From: an uncultured Ruminococcus sp.
GTDB lineage: Bacteria > Bacillota > Clostridia > Oscillospirales > Ruminococcaceae
Length of the DNA stretch: 36,827 bases
NCBI GenBank assembly: GCA_947175975.1
Contig: CAMWOX010000002.1
Coordinates: 1-36,827, forward strand
Reading direction: 5' to 3'
Made by a program: the position numbers and the translations under genes. Shown here piece after piece: positions 7,499-16,703 of the stretch. Numbering within the stretch: position 1 is the stretch's first letter; every line of letters starts with the position of its first letter. A model generated the notes under the pieces. It was given only the letters and a program-made list of their open reading frames with translations. It ran no database searches and was not told the DNA's origin.

Positions 7499-8292
7499 TC
7501 AGAAAAATAACAGATCCGGAGGAGTTGGATGTTTCGCTTTTGTGTCAGAGCTGGAGAGGACGCAATATCTATGCGTATTATAAGGCTTATGGTCTGGATT
7601 ATGATTTCTGCGAATTTTATCAGGTCGGTGCAGCAGGTATTTTATTAAGATTTAATAGTACTGTTCTGACAATGAATACTGATCCGGGCGAAATAGCCGA
7701 TCTGGCATTGTTGCTCCGGATGATGCAGCCATTCCGGATTGAATCTGATCTTGTAGGAGAATTATGCGAATTTTTGCCGGAGTATATGCCGCTGCACCGG
7801 ACGACATTTCAGCTCCAACCAGGAGAAGAAAATTTATTGCAGGCACAAGAGGCGGAAGCATGTATTGATTTCAACCCGGATCTGGAACAGGTCTATCAGA
7901 TTTTACAGGCAGGTTTTCCGCACTTGCAGGATTATGCACTGTGGCTGACAGATACTTCTCATAGATGCCGTCATGGAATCAGTCATGTGCTGACTTATAA
8001 GAATAGTACAACAGCAAGTATGTTATTTGATATTGAGAATCATGTTCTGATCGGACAGGTTGCTACACGTCCTGAAGCAAGGGGACTGGGACATGCCCGG
8101 ATGTTTCTGAGATGGCTTGCAGGCTGGCTTGCACAGTTGGATAAAACGGCTGTACTGTATGCATTGGACATCCGGCGGAGTTTCTATCAGGAAATCGGCT
8201 TTGTGCCGGTTGCAGAAGAATTTGTACTCGAACACTGCGAACCGGAGAAAAATAATACTATTATCATGAAAGGATTACTTGGAAATGCGTGA
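7495..8292 (+). CDS. GNAT family N-acetyltransferase
   Basis: A 265-residue protein. The C-terminal half is a GNAT fold: the acetyl-CoA-binding motif A is VATRPEARGLGHARMFLRWL (about residues 189-208), followed by LYALDIRRSFYQEIGFVPV, the usual motif B ending. The N-terminal half (QVGAAGILLRFNSTVLTM, then a helical segment) looks like a degenerate second GNAT-like domain seen in two-domain clostridial acetyltransferases. Substrate cannot be told from sequence. It overlaps the M42 gene before it (ATGA) and the lyase-family gene after it, so it belongs to the murD operon; acetylation of an amino acid or peptide substrate would fit the neighbours but is inference. Confidence 0.85.
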   Translation: MIRKITDPEELDVSLLCQSWRGRNIYAYYKAYGLDYDFCEFYQVGAAGILLRFNSTVLTMNTDPGEIADLALLLRMMQPFRIESDLVGELCEFLPEYMPLHRTTFQLQPGEENLLQAQEAEACIDFNPDLEQVYQILQAGFPHLQDYALWLTDTSHRCRHGISHVLTYKNSTTASMLFDIENHVLIGQVATRPEARGLGHARMFLRWLAGWLAQLDKTAVLYALDIRRSFYQEIGFVPVAEEFVLEHCEPEKNNTIIMKGLLGNA

Positions 8293-9577
8293 ATTGTCAG
8301 ATTTTTTTCAGATTGACAAAAAATTGCAGAAACTGGCTGACAAAGCAGAATCCAATTGCAAGGAATGCTTTGCACAGATTGAAAAAACAGCAGCATATAA
8401 TTCCGCAAAAGTATTGAAAGCTTTTGCAGACCAGAGAGTCAGTGAAGCTTGTTTCGGAATCAGTACCGGCTACGGCTACGGCGATCTCGGCAGGGATGTA
8501 CTGGATCAGGTCTGGTCGCAGGTACTCGGTACGGAGGATGCGTTGGTCAGACATAATTTTGTTTCCGGAACACATGCCCTGAGTGTGGCATTATTTGGCT
8601 TACTGCGTCCTGGAGATCAGATTGTATTTGTGACAGGAACACCTTATGATACACTTCATGAAGTAATTGGCATTACGGGCAATTCGGGTAACGGATCACT
8701 GAAAGATTTCGAAGTAACACATAAGATTATTGATCTGGATCAAAATGGCAAAGTAGATCTGGAATCTGTGAGAAAAAATATTGCCGGAGCGAAAATTGCC
8801 TATATTCAGCGTTCCAGAGGTTACTCTCTTAGGGTGGCATTTACGGTTTCAGAAATCGCCGAAATGTGTCAGGTCATCCGGAAAGCAAATCCGGAAGCGA
8901 TTATCATGGTAGATAACTGCTATGGAGAATTTGTGGAAGAAATTGAACCGCCGCAGGTAGGGGCAGATATTATCATCGGCTCTATGATCAAGAATGCAGG
9001 CGGCGGCATTGCCCGGACGGGCGGCTATATCGCCGGAAAGTCTGATCTTGTCAGATTATGTGCCTATCGTTTGACCTGTGTGGGACTTGGAAAAGAAGTC
9101 GGCTGTACACTCGGGATGAACCGGGAGCTGTTCCAGGGATTGTATCTTGCACCGGATGTGACGGCAAATGCATTGAAAACAGCTTGTTTTGCATCAGAAT
9201 TATTCACAGCACTGGGATTTCACTGCACACCTGCAAGAAATGCTCCCAGGGGCGATATTGTCACAGCAATTGCATTAGAAACACCAGAAAATTTAGTTGC
9301 ATTCTGTCAGGGCATTCAGAAAGGTTCTCCTGTGGATGCACATGTGACACCAGAACCCTGGGATATGCCCGGCTATGACAGCAAGGTAATCATGGCGGCA
9401 GGTGCATTCACAAATGGGGCTTCGATTGAACTCTCTGCAGATGCACCTTTGAGAGAACCTTATGCTGTCTGGATGCAAGGCGGATTGAGCTGGCACAGTG
9501 CAAGAATCAGCATTTTGTTAGCTGCACAGGAAATGCTTTCCCGGAATTTGATTCATCTTGGAAATATTGCAGAATGA
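8285..9577 (+). CDS. PLP-dependent methionine gamma-lyase-family protein (aluminium resistance family)
   Basis: A 430-residue fold-type I PLP enzyme of the Met_gamma_lyase/aluminium-resistance family (PF06838-like). Visible signatures are STGYGYGDLGRDVLDQVW, VRHNFVSGTHALSVALFG, FVTGTPYDTLHEVIG, IQRSRGYSLR, MVDNCYGEFVEE and SMIKNAGGGIARTGGYIAG, where Lys236 should carry PLP. Length is typical. It acts in the cytoplasm, probably on sulphur amino acids, but the physiological reaction of this family is poorly defined. ATG at 8285 is preferred over TTG at 8279 because AAAGGA at 8268-8273 is better spaced from it; both overlap the end of the acetyltransferase gene. No terminator of good quality follows; the next gene has its own promoter. 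Confidence 0.9.
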   Translation: MRELSDFFQIDKKLQKLADKAESNCKECFAQIEKTAAYNSAKVLKAFADQRVSEACFGISTGYGYGDLGRDVLDQVWSQVLGTEDALVRHNFVSGTHALSVALFGLLRPGDQIVFVTGTPYDTLHEVIGITGNSGNGSLKDFEVTHKIIDLDQNGKVDLESVRKNIAGAKIAYIQRSRGYSLRVAFTVSEIAEMCQVIRKANPEAIIMVDNCYGEFVEEIEPPQVGADIIIGSMIKNAGGGIARTGGYIAGKSDLVRLCAYRLTCVGLGKEVGCTLGMNRELFQGLYLAPDVTANALKTACFASELFTALGFHCTPARNAPRGDIVTAIALETPENLVAFCQGIQKGSPVDAHVTPEPWDMPGYDSKVIMAAGAFTNGASIELSADAPLREPYAVWMQGGLSWHSARISILLAAQEMLSRNLIHLGNIAE

Positions 9578-9640
9578 TAAAAGATAATTACAAATTAAAT
9601 ACAATTTTCGAAGGATTTTCTTGGGAAATCTTCAAAAAGG

Positions 9641-9669
9641 TTGACATTTTCGCCTGAAACTGTTAAAAT
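9641..9669 (+). promoter_or_regulatory. Promoter for the pseudokinase gene
   Basis: TTGACA (9641-9646), a 17-base spacer and TAAAAT (9664-9669) with an extended TG. It lies in the 164-base gap after the lyase-family gene, with about 65 bases of leader before the GTG start. Confidence 0.87.
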
Positions 9670-9741
9670 AAAGTGAGAGTGAAAATAATATTTTTTGTTT
9701 TGCTTTCGGAATTTTAGATCATTCAGAAAGGAGGCGATCCG

Positions 9742-11697
9742 GTGGAAGAAAAAAACCGCTGTTATCACTGTATGGAGCTGAAACCTGAAAGATTCAGGAT
9801 CTGTCCCCACTGCGGTTATGAAGAAGATACACCCTATGATGCGGATTATGCACCGCCTGGCACGGAACTCAAAGGCAGATATATGCTTGGTGTCAAAATC
9901 GGACATAACAGCGAGGGCGCAAATTATATTGGTTATAGTTCGGCAATCGGCTGTAAAGTCCTGATCCGGGAATATATGCCTGTCGGACTTTGTAAACGTA
10001 TCCGTGGACGAGCTACAATCAGTGTTTATCCTGAAAAACTTGTACAGTATAAGGTCTTGATGGCTGAGTTCACAGAGCTGAATAAAAGCCTTGCCAAGAT
10101 GAGAAATCTGCCGCATATTAATCCGACACTGGATATCATCTGTGCAAATAATACAACTTATGTTGTCTATGAATATCTTGAGGGCATCAAGTTAGTAGAA
10201 TATCTCAAAGATAACGCCGGAGAACTGACCTGGAAACAGGTTTCTGAGCTGTTCCCGACGTTCTTTACAACGCTTAGTCTGATGCATAATCATAATGTAG
10301 TCCACAGGGCAATCAGTCCTGATACGATCTATGTGACACCCAAAGGGGAACTGAGACTATGCGGATTCAGCATTTATGCAGTCCGGACAGTGCATCTGGA
10401 ACTGCCAAGTGAGATCTTTCATGGCTACGCTGCACCGGAACAGTATACACCAGGTGCAAAACAGGGGACATTTACAGATGTCTATGCGATCTGTGCGGTA
10501 CTGTACCGGATTCTGACAGGGTGTATGCCGACAGAAGCCACAAGCCGGATTGAAAATGATAATCTGCGTGAACCCTACGAAATGAACCCGAATATCTCAA
10601 AAAGTGTTTCACGGGCGATCATGAAAGGCATGTGCCTGGATGCCACTGCGAGGACACAGACAGTGACAGAGCTTGTGACACAGTTATTTGAACAGGAAGA
10701 ATATAGAACAGAAAGTATTCCTGTCCCGGCTTTGACGGATCCTGTTCACAAAATTTCGCAGAAACAGGATATTCCAGCAAAACAATCTGATATGCATGGA
10801 AAGGAAATCCAGGCATCGGAGAATATCATTGAACGTGTCAAAACGCCTTTGATGTTTGTCATCATGCTGTTATGTGTCCTGCTGATCATCATGATTATTG
10901 TGTTCAGCATGATGCGTTCCGGTTCTGTTACAATTCAGAATCAGTCTTCAGAAACAACAACAACGACAGAGACTGTAACAGAAAATAATATTGTGACAGA
11001 ATCCGATACGGAATCTCCCGAACAAACAGAACAGGCTGGCGACAGTCAGATGCCGCCTCTCATCGGGACAGACTATGAGATTCAGAAACAAAGGCTGGAA
11101 GCGGACGGATGGTTGTATTTAGATCCTGTTTATGAGTATAATGATCTGTACAAAGCCGGAATTATTATTGATCAGGCAGTACCAGCAGGAGAGCCGTTCC
11201 AGAGTGGTTCGACTGTAAAAGTAACCGTCAGCCAGGGTCCTGCTTCTATCATACTTCCTGATTATCAGGGCAAATCTCTCATGCAGTATGAAGAAGAGCT
11301 GGAGGCTTTGGGTCTGACAAATGCAAATTACTATACAGAGGCTGTTCAGAATTATGATTTTGCAAATGGTCAGATCGTGGAGCTGAACAAAGCTGCTGGA
11401 GAAGTATTTGATCTGAGCGGAGAAGAAAAGCTCCGGATTTTTTATGCAAGCAATCCGGAAACAACAATTGTGATTGTGACAGAGACCGTTCCGCCTGCAA
11501 CAGAGCCGATAACAGAACCTGTTACAGAACCAACAGAATTTTTAGAACCACAGGTGACAGAGCCAGATATTCAGACTGCACCGATTCAGGATCCAACACA
11601 GGATGGCGACCTGCCACAGGATCTCACACAGGAAGCACCACAGACTGCACCAATTGATATTATGCCGTTTGAGACTGCACCGCCATTTTTTGAGTAA
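9742..11697 (+). CDS. Zinc-ribbon/PASTA membrane protein with a degenerate Ser/Thr kinase domain (pseudokinase)
   Basis: A 651-residue one-pass membrane protein. Residues 7-24 form a zinc ribbon (CxxC at 7/10 and 21/24). Residues 43-315 have the bacterial Hanks-kinase fold, recognisable from VLIREYMP, VVYEYLEG, VVHRAISPDTIYV, HGYAAPEQY and FTDVYAICAVLY. The catalytic elements are lost: glycine loop GHNSEG, beta-3 Lys to Arg76, HRD Asp to Ala190, loop Asn to Thr195, and DFG changed to GFS at 208-210. A transmembrane helix spans 369-391, then a Thr-rich linker, two PASTA domains (about 437-498 and 504-568) and a Thr/Pro/Glu tail with TEP repeats. GTG start follows AAAGGAGG at 9728-9734. It probably senses muropeptides or lipid II outside and acts as a scaffold inside; activity is unlikely. 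Confidence 0.88.
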   Translation: MEEKNRCYHCMELKPERFRICPHCGYEEDTPYDADYAPPGTELKGRYMLGVKIGHNSEGANYIGYSSAIGCKVLIREYMPVGLCKRIRGRATISVYPEKLVQYKVLMAEFTELNKSLAKMRNLPHINPTLDIICANNTTYVVYEYLEGIKLVEYLKDNAGELTWKQVSELFPTFFTTLSLMHNHNVVHRAISPDTIYVTPKGELRLCGFSIYAVRTVHLELPSEIFHGYAAPEQYTPGAKQGTFTDVYAICAVLYRILTGCMPTEATSRIENDNLREPYEMNPNISKSVSRAIMKGMCLDATARTQTVTELVTQLFEQEEYRTESIPVPALTDPVHKISQKQDIPAKQSDMHGKEIQASENIIERVKTPLMFVIMLLCVLLIIMIIVFSMMRSGSVTIQNQSSETTTTTETVTENNIVTESDTESPEQTEQAGDSQMPPLIGTDYEIQKQRLEADGWLYLDPVYEYNDLYKAGIIIDQAVPAGEPFQSGSTVKVTVSQGPASIILPDYQGKSLMQYEEELEALGLTNANYYTEAVQNYDFANGQIVELNKAAGEVFDLSGEEKLRIFYASNPETTIVIVTETVPPATEPITEPVTEPTEFLEPQVTEPDIQTAPIQDPTQDGDLPQDLTQEAPQTAPIDIMPFETAPPFFE

Positions 11698-11701
11698 GTA
11701 T

Positions 11702-11741
11702 AAAAACAGCTTTCGGGAAATTTCCTGCGAAAGCTGTTTTT
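11702..11741. terminator. Bidirectional terminator between convergent genes
   Basis: Arms 11702-11715 and 11728-11741 are perfectly complementary (core ACAGCTTTCG / CGAAAGCTGT) with A-run and T-run edges, so the hairpin has a T-tract in both directions. It ends the pseudokinase gene on the plus strand and the membrane protein gene on the minus strand. Confidence 0.92.
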
Positions 11742-11746
11742 GTTGT

Positions 11747-13414
11747 TTAAAAAATATTTTCAGAATAAATCCAGACCTGATAGTGTTCTTCAAAATCCGG
11801 TAAATCCAGATAGATTATTTCATGCGGCTGTTGTGCAATCGGCGGATTGCCGTTCGTCACCAAGCCTGCTTCTAAATCCGTCATCAGTACAAAATAGTTT
11901 TCCTGACCCAGCTGATCTTCATACCAAGTCACATTGCTCTGATAATAATATCTTTTGTAGAATCCTTCCTCATTGATGTCAATATCACGGCACTGGATTC
12001 TGGAATCTGACACAATCGTCAGACCATTGGCATTCCAGAATGTCGCATACCCATAGCTCAAATCCAGATCTTCCAGTTGTTCTGCCAGTTGATACAGAAT
12101 ATTCTCAGAAGTGTTGTCCATGGGCATTCCTGCGATTGTAAAGACATGCAGACAGGAGACAATATAAATCGGGACGGATAATAAAATAGAAATTCGTTTC
12201 AGATCTGCCTGTGAGACTGCCCAACGCAGAAATGCGGCAGAAACAATAACAGACATTGCAACAATTGGTGATAATCTCCAGTTTGCGACAGATAATCTGC
12301 CCACTACATAGCCAAGCAGGATTAATCCGGTCATGAACCAATATGTCAGAATCAGGATTTTTAATTTTCTATCCTGGATTTTGGAATAACAGCACAAGGC
12401 AATCACAGGGAGAATGAGTAAAATCATTCCCATGACAATAATTAATAATGATTGGATACTGGCAACACTCATCAAAGGATCGTTTTCAGCTGCCTCTGCA
12501 CCCAGAAGTGACACCCATGCTGTCGGGAATTTAAGCAGATTGCCGATCCAGGTGTTCATGTCAGAATACGAAGAGTAAGATTCCTGATAGCCTGCTGTAA
12601 TATCTCCGGCAAGGCAATTGGTAAGCAGATAGCCAATACACATTCCGAGGGACATGATGATGATCAGCAATAAAGTATCCAAATTGCGGAAAGTACATAA
12701 TTTTGTAGTCCTGTCCAGAAAACGCTCACAGAATACGGCTGCAATGACTGGCACTGCAAAAATTGTAACGGCAATAATCTGGTCACTGCATGTGAGAATC
12801 AGCCAGATAAAAATCAAGATAGTATCAATAACTGTGAAAATTAGTGTTTTTTTATTCCGTTTCAGTTTTTCTGTTTCTATAAGATTCATCCGATGAAATA
12901 CAAGCCCTAGTCCTACAAAAAGAAATAATACACCCAGGCTGTAATAGATCGTGTGTCCCCAAAAAATCTCCCGGAGTTTTGTACTTCCGGAACAGATCAT
13001 CAGTACATTGAAGATAGCTCCAGAAATCCAGCCCCAGCTCCAGTGCATCTGCCGAAGCATCCAGATCATTGAAATTGTGAATAACAGGAAGAAAATACAC
13101 ATACCAAATACATGCGTTGTCATGGAAACGCCTGTAATCGGAATCAGCAGTGACATGATTAGACTTGTGCCGAACGGCAGGAGACAGGCATAGGCAAAAT
13201 CTGGATTAAAGATCTTTCCGGCATCGCAAGTCGCTTCTGCCCACATGATTGTATCTGTTGTATCAGAATGAAAACTGCCTCTGGACGGAAACAGCGTATA
13301 ATAGCCGATCAGGATAATTACAAATGCGAGCAGTCCGATGCTTGCTGAAAATTTCAGCACTGGAAGAAATGTTTTTAGTTTTCCTGTCAGTTTTGAAAAT
13401 TTTGAATCTGTCAT
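11747..13414 (-). CDS. Polytopic membrane protein, possible GT-C type glycosyltransferase
   Basis: A 555-residue protein with roughly ten to twelve hydrophobic helices and a soluble C-terminal part of about 120 residues. The first extracytoplasmic loop, after helix 1 (residues 25-45), reads [15 protein letters not shown]; acidic residues in this loop are the hallmark of GT-C glycosyltransferases that use polyprenyl-phosphate sugars, but I see no family-specific motif beyond it. The start overlaps the stop of the upstream FAD enzyme by four bases (ATGA), so both are translationally coupled. The pairing suggests cell-surface sugar or lipid modification, which is inference. It could instead be a transport or polymer-assembly protein of the YfhO-like kind. 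Confidence 0.65.
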   Translation of the reverse strand: MTDSKFSKLTGKLKTFLPVLKFSASIGLLAFVIILIGYYTLFPSRGSFHSDTTDTIMWAEATCDAGKIFNPDFAYACLLPFGTSLIMSLLIPITGVSMTTHVFGMCIFFLLFTISMIWMLRQMHWSWGWISGAIFNVLMICSGSTKLREIFWGHTIYYSLGVLFLFVGLGLVFHRMNLIETEKLKRNKKTLIFTVIDTILIFIWLILTCSDQIIAVTIFAVPVIAAVFCERFLDRTTKLCTFRNLDTLLLIIIMSLGMCIGYLLTNCLAGDITAGYQESYSSYSDMNTWIGNLLKFPTAWVSLLGAEAAENDPLMSVASIQSLLIIVMGMILLILPVIALCCYSKIQDRKLKILILTYWFMTGLILLGYVVGRLSVANWRLSPIVAMSVIVSAAFLRWAVSQADLKRISILLSVPIYIVSCLHVFTIAGMPMDNTSENILYQLAEQLEDLDLSYGYATFWNANGLTIVSDSRIQCRDIDINEEGFYKRYYYQSNVTWYEDQLGQENYFVLMTDLEAGLVTNGNPPIAQQPHEIIYLDLPDFEEHYQVWIYSENIF

Positions 13415-15006
13415 GTTTCTGGTGCGCTTTCTTCCGGCTCTCCGGAACTGGTTTCGTGATAGGACTGTTCTGTATTAATATTCCAGATATTGGATTTATC
13501 TGTGTTTCCCGTGAGAATATTTTTTACGGTCTCAAATGATGTAATCATGGAATGATCCATATTGTTATAGCGATGCTGTCCGTTGCGTCCCACACAGTAG
13601 AGGTTTTCAAACTGGTTCAGATACTGGATTAATTCATCCATGTGTTCGTAAGTATCGAAATATGCCGGATATGCTTTTTTGACTTTTTCCTTGTGATAAG
13701 CAAAAACTTTTGCGCCTTTGTTAAGAATGCCCATTTTCCGGAGTTCTTTCACGGCAAAGACTGCACTCTGCTGATTGGTCAGATTCCAGAATCTGTCTCC
13801 CTCCTGGCAGAAATATTCCAGTCCGATCCAAACTTGTTGTGCTGGATTCTGTACCATATAGGGTGACCAGTTATTGAAAATCTGGATTCTGCCGAGTTTC
13901 ACTCCGGTATCCTGGACATAGATCCAACAATCTGGCACAATATTGCCCAGTGTCGGAATATCCGTCTTGTTTTCCAGTTCCAGACGGTCTACCAGTAAGC
14001 CGATTGTCACAAAATCTCGGTATGGCAGCCCTGCGGCGATTTCTGATTCCCATTCCGGGACATCATTCATACCTGCGATCAGATCTTTGACAGGCATCGA
14101 AGAAATCAGAATATCACAGGGGATTTCCCGCAATTCTTTTGTTTTTGTATTCTGATAAGTAATAGATTCCACGAGATTTCTGCTGTTCGTTGTGACTCGT
14201 TTTACACTGGCATGGAATATTATTTCTCCACCAAGTTTCTGAAATTCTTCCAGTACCGTTTCCCAGAGCTGTCCTGGTCCGTATTTTGGATAATAAAATT
14301 CCTCGATCAGGGAAGTTTCTTTTTTAGATGGGTCTTGTATGCCAGTCACTCTCCGGAACATATCTTCCAGAACGGCTCTGACGGATAAGCCCTTGACTCT
14401 TTGTGCGCCCCAGTCAGCGGAGATCTCCGAGGGATGCCGTCCCCAGAGTTTTTCTGTGTATCCTTCAAAGAACATGGAATATAATTTTCTTCCGAAACGG
14501 TTGATATAGAAATCTTCCAAGGAATTTTCCGGTTTTTTTAATGCCGTTGCCTGCAAATAGCTTGCACCTGCCTGCATGGTCGTCACAAAACCCATATTCT
14601 TGAGTGTGTCCCATTTGAGGGAAACCGGATAATCAAAAAATTTTTTGTGATAATAAATTCTGGAAACACGGTTTCTTATAAGCATGACTCTATCTGTCTG
14701 TTCCGGATCGGCACCACCGGGAATTAATTTCTTCTTGCGTCCTAATTGAATATCATCATAGGACGGCTCGCCCTGAAAGGGCATCAATTCGCCCCACCAG
14801 TCCATTACCTGCTGATTTTTGGAGAAAAACCGATGACCGCCAATGTCCATCCGGTTATTTTTATAATTGACAGTTCTGGAAATACCTCCTGCAACGCCGG
14901 TTTCTTCGTAGATTGTCACATGATACTGATTTTTACCTTGCCGGAGCAGTTCCAGACCTGCTGTCAATCCGGCAGGCCCTGCACCGATAATGGCAACTTG
15001 CCACAA
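13411..15006 (-). CDS. FAD-dependent oxidoreductase, UDP-galactopyranose-mutase/protoporphyrinogen-oxidase-like
   Basis: A 531-residue flavoprotein. The N-terminus has the dinucleotide-binding [18 protein letters not shown], followed by the family-specific [19 protein letters not shown]. The C-terminus has the second FAD-contact [18 protein letters not shown]. This subgroup (amine-oxidase-like, COG1232 type) is commonly found beside cell-surface glycan genes and is often labelled UDP-galactopyranose-mutase-like; its reaction is not established. TTG at 15006 is preferred because GAGGTG (15013-15018) sits six bases upstream; an in-frame TTG at 15027 has no good ribosome binding site. It is the middle gene of an operon: small peptide, this enzyme, membrane protein. 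Confidence 0.85.
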   Translation of the reverse strand: MWQVAIIGAGPAGLTAGLELLRQGKNQYHVTIYEETGVAGGISRTVNYKNNRMDIGGHRFFSKNQQVMDWWGELMPFQGEPSYDDIQLGRKKKLIPGGADPEQTDRVMLIRNRVSRIYYHKKFFDYPVSLKWDTLKNMGFVTTMQAGASYLQATALKKPENSLEDFYINRFGRKLYSMFFEGYTEKLWGRHPSEISADWGAQRVKGLSVRAVLEDMFRRVTGIQDPSKKETSLIEEFYYPKYGPGQLWETVLEEFQKLGGEIIFHASVKRVTTNSRNLVESITYQNTKTKELREIPCDILISSMPVKDLIAGMNDVPEWESEIAAGLPYRDFVTIGLLVDRLELENKTDIPTLGNIVPDCWIYVQDTGVKLGRIQIFNNWSPYMVQNPAQQVWIGLEYFCQEGDRFWNLTNQQSAVFAVKELRKMGILNKGAKVFAYHKEKVKKAYPAYFDTYEHMDELIQYLNQFENLYCVGRNGQHRYNNMDHSMITSFETVKNILTGNTDKSNIWNINTEQSYHETSSGEPEESAPET

Positions 15007-15049
15007 TGAAAACACCTCACTTTTCAATTCTTCTATTCCTTAAAATTTT

Positions 15050-15190
15050 TCAGATATGCACATGTTCACTTTCGATTGTGATATAATTTTTCCGGAATCG
15101 TCTGGAAAAACGATCTGCAAGACGGAATACTGCCCATACTGTCAGAATGGACGCAGTGAGCAGTCCGATCATTCGGCATAGATCTTTCAT
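15050..15190 (-). CDS. Small membrane peptide (46 residues) heading the FAD-enzyme operon
   Basis: A 46-codon frame starting ATG at 15190 and ending TGA at 15050-15052. It has a textbook AGGAGG ribosome binding site seven bases upstream and sits about 50 bases below a perfect -35/-10 promoter, which is strong evidence for a gene despite its size. Residues 6-25 (RMIGLLTASILTVWAVFRLA) form one hydrophobic helix, followed by a very basic stretch (DRFSRRFRKN) and an ITIESEHVHI end. It looks like a single-span inner-membrane peptide with a cytoplasmic basic segment. I do not recognise a family. It could assist the membrane protein encoded two genes downstream or act as a leader. Confidence 0.72.
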   Translation of the reverse strand: MKDLCRMIGLLTASILTVWAVFRLADRFSRRFRKNYITIESEHVHI

Positions 15191-15238
15191 AAAAAAACCT
15201 CCTGTTATGCTGTAAAATTTAGATAATCTGCTGAATTT

Positions 15239-15267
15239 ATTATAGCATGAATTTTAGAATTTGTCAA
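15239..15267 (-). promoter_or_regulatory. Promoter of the small peptide/FAD enzyme/membrane protein operon
   Basis: On the minus strand TTGACA (15262-15267), a 17-base spacer and TATAAT (15239-15244) with extended TG: a consensus sigma-A promoter. It begins 17 bases after the VanY-like gene stop, with no terminator between, so read-through from that gene is also possible. Confidence 0.92.
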
Positions 15268-15283
15268 GACTGCTAGAATTAAT

Positions 15284-16420
15284 TCAGATCGGAGCATCTG
15301 CTGGTGCATCTACAAATTCTGCATTGTCTGGTTGCTGCGGTTCAGAGATGACTTCCGGCATCTGTTTTGTTTCTGTGACTTCCGGTTCTGTTGTCTCCGG
15401 AACAGATTCTACATCAAGATATTCTTCCAGTGTCAAACCTTGCTCGTAGATTTCCGTTGCGGCATCTACTCCGACATAGCGAATGTGCCAGGATTCATAG
15501 TCATAGCCTGTGATTTGTTCTTTTCCGAGCGGATAACGCACGATAAAGCCGTAGTTATGGCAGTTTGCGGCAAGCCACTGCCCTTCGGGTGTTTCTGCAA
15601 AATCATTATTGATTGTATTGCAGTCGATCGTGTAGCCTGTCTGATGCTCAGAATAGCCTGCCCTTGCGGAGACCATGCTTGCGTACTCTTCGCCGTAGGC
15701 GGCACACATGCTGTCATAGTCTCTGACCTGGTGTTCATAATTGCGGTAGCCTGACCCCATATAGATATTCAGTCCTAGTGCTTCTGCATCTTCCTGTAAT
15801 TTGGCAAAGGCTTCTGCGGTTTCTGGGAGCATACCCGGATCATAGGTCGCCGGCATTCCATAGCTCTTGTTTGCAACCAGAATGCCGTCTACATATGTGC
15901 ATCCGTCCTGTATAATCAATTCCCGGATGGTTACAGGGATCTGGAGAATTTCTTCGCCGAGGGTGACAGATACAGTACATTCGCCCTTGGTCAGTCCTGT
16001 CAGCATACCAGATTCACTCACAGAAGCAATCGTATTATCATCAATCGTGTAGACTGCATCAGATGGATCAAATATGTCTTTCCGGCTGCCCAAATCTATT
16101 TGCTTTTCATGATTGACACGCAGATAAATATGCGGATCCATACTCCAGAAATTTGTTGCTCGTTTCAATTCAGACGTATTTTTTTCAGGAGTTGAGTTGG
16201 TTTCGGATTGATCCCGATCATCATCTTGTGCCGGAATTGCATTCGGATCTGGATTTTCTGTTTCTTTCTGAACTGTCATGGATTTCTGAACAGTTTCTGC
16301 CTGCATTACATTCTGTTTGCCGATCATCAAACCAAATGCGAACACTAGAACAACGCTCAGCATCAAAAGCGTGAATACGGCATATGTTCTGTCAGCTTTC
16401 TTTTTTTTTGACTGTGCCAT
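15284..16420 (-). CDS. VanY-type D-alanyl-D-alanine carboxypeptidase with Big-2-like domain
   Basis: A 378-residue membrane-anchored peptidase expected to remove terminal D-Ala from peptidoglycan stem peptides outside the cell. Residues 13-33 are a signal-anchor helix after a KKKK start. A low-complexity linker (50-90) is followed by a Big-2-like beta domain (about 105-165: DNTIASVSESGMLTGLTKGECTVSV). The VanY domain (about 180-325) has SEHQTGYTID (zinc ligands His259 and Asp266) and ESWHIRYVG (Glu309, His312). The tail is Pro/Glu/Thr-rich. ATG at 16420 is chosen for AGAGGT upstream and because its promoter lies at 16477-16505; a longer in-frame start at 16468 would overlap the -10. It is divergent from the GH74 gene. 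Confidence 0.9.
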   Translation of the reverse strand: MAQSKKKKADRTYAVFTLLMLSVVLVFAFGLMIGKQNVMQAETVQKSMTVQKETENPDPNAIPAQDDDRDQSETNSTPEKNTSELKRATNFWSMDPHIYLRVNHEKQIDLGSRKDIFDPSDAVYTIDDNTIASVSESGMLTGLTKGECTVSVTLGEEILQIPVTIRELIIQDGCTYVDGILVANKSYGMPATYDPGMLPETAEAFAKLQEDAEALGLNIYMGSGYRNYEHQVRDYDSMCAAYGEEYASMVSARAGYSEHQTGYTIDCNTINNDFAETPEGQWLAANCHNYGFIVRYPLGKEQITGYDYESWHIRYVGVDAATEIYEQGLTLEEYLDVESVPETTEPEVTETKQMPEVISEPQQPDNAEFVDAPADAPI

Positions 16421-16476
16421 AGAATTTACCTCTTTCTGGAATTTAAAAATTAAAATTTCAGGACTCATGTCATTTT

Positions 16477-16505
16477 ATTATAGCACAGAAATCTGGATTT
16501 GTCAT
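16477..16505 (-). promoter_or_regulatory. Promoter for the VanY-like gene
   Basis: On the minus strand ATGACA (16500-16505), a 17-base spacer and TATAAT (16477-16482) with an extended TG. Confidence 0.78.
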
Positions 16506-16603
16506 TAGTTTTTGAAAAAATTTTCTGAAAAATAATTCTCAGAATCTCCAGAAACTAACAAAGATCCTGTTTTCTTGCTGCTTCCTGATATTAGAATGTG
16601 CAG

Positions 16604-16630
16604 AAATCTGTGATTTTATCAGATTTTTTT
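16604..16630 (+). promoter_or_regulatory. Inverted repeat upstream of the GH74 promoter
   Basis: AAATCTG (16604-16610) and CAGATTT (16620-16626) form a perfect inverted repeat around nine bases, followed by four more T. It ends 10 bases before the GH74 -35. It may be an operator for a regulator of this gene or an upstream terminator; no upstream plus-strand gene would need one. Confidence 0.4.
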
Positions 16631-16639
16631 GAAATCCCC

Positions 16640-16668
16640 TTGATTTTTTTCATAGAATATAGTAAAAT
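16640..16668 (+). promoter_or_regulatory. Promoter for the GH74 gene
   Basis: TTGATT (16640-16645), a 17-base spacer and TAAAAT (16663-16668). It lies about 35 bases above the ATG, which is preceded by GAGGAGG at 16690-16695. Confidence 0.75.
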
Positions 16669-16703
16669 AAAATTAATATTAATTTTTTGAGGAGGAATTT
16701 TCA

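Noticed and set aside
15065-15090. A plus-strand TATAAT (15081-15086) with an upstream TTCACT.
   Set aside because: Spacing is only about 11 bases and no plus-strand gene follows; it lies inside the small peptide gene.
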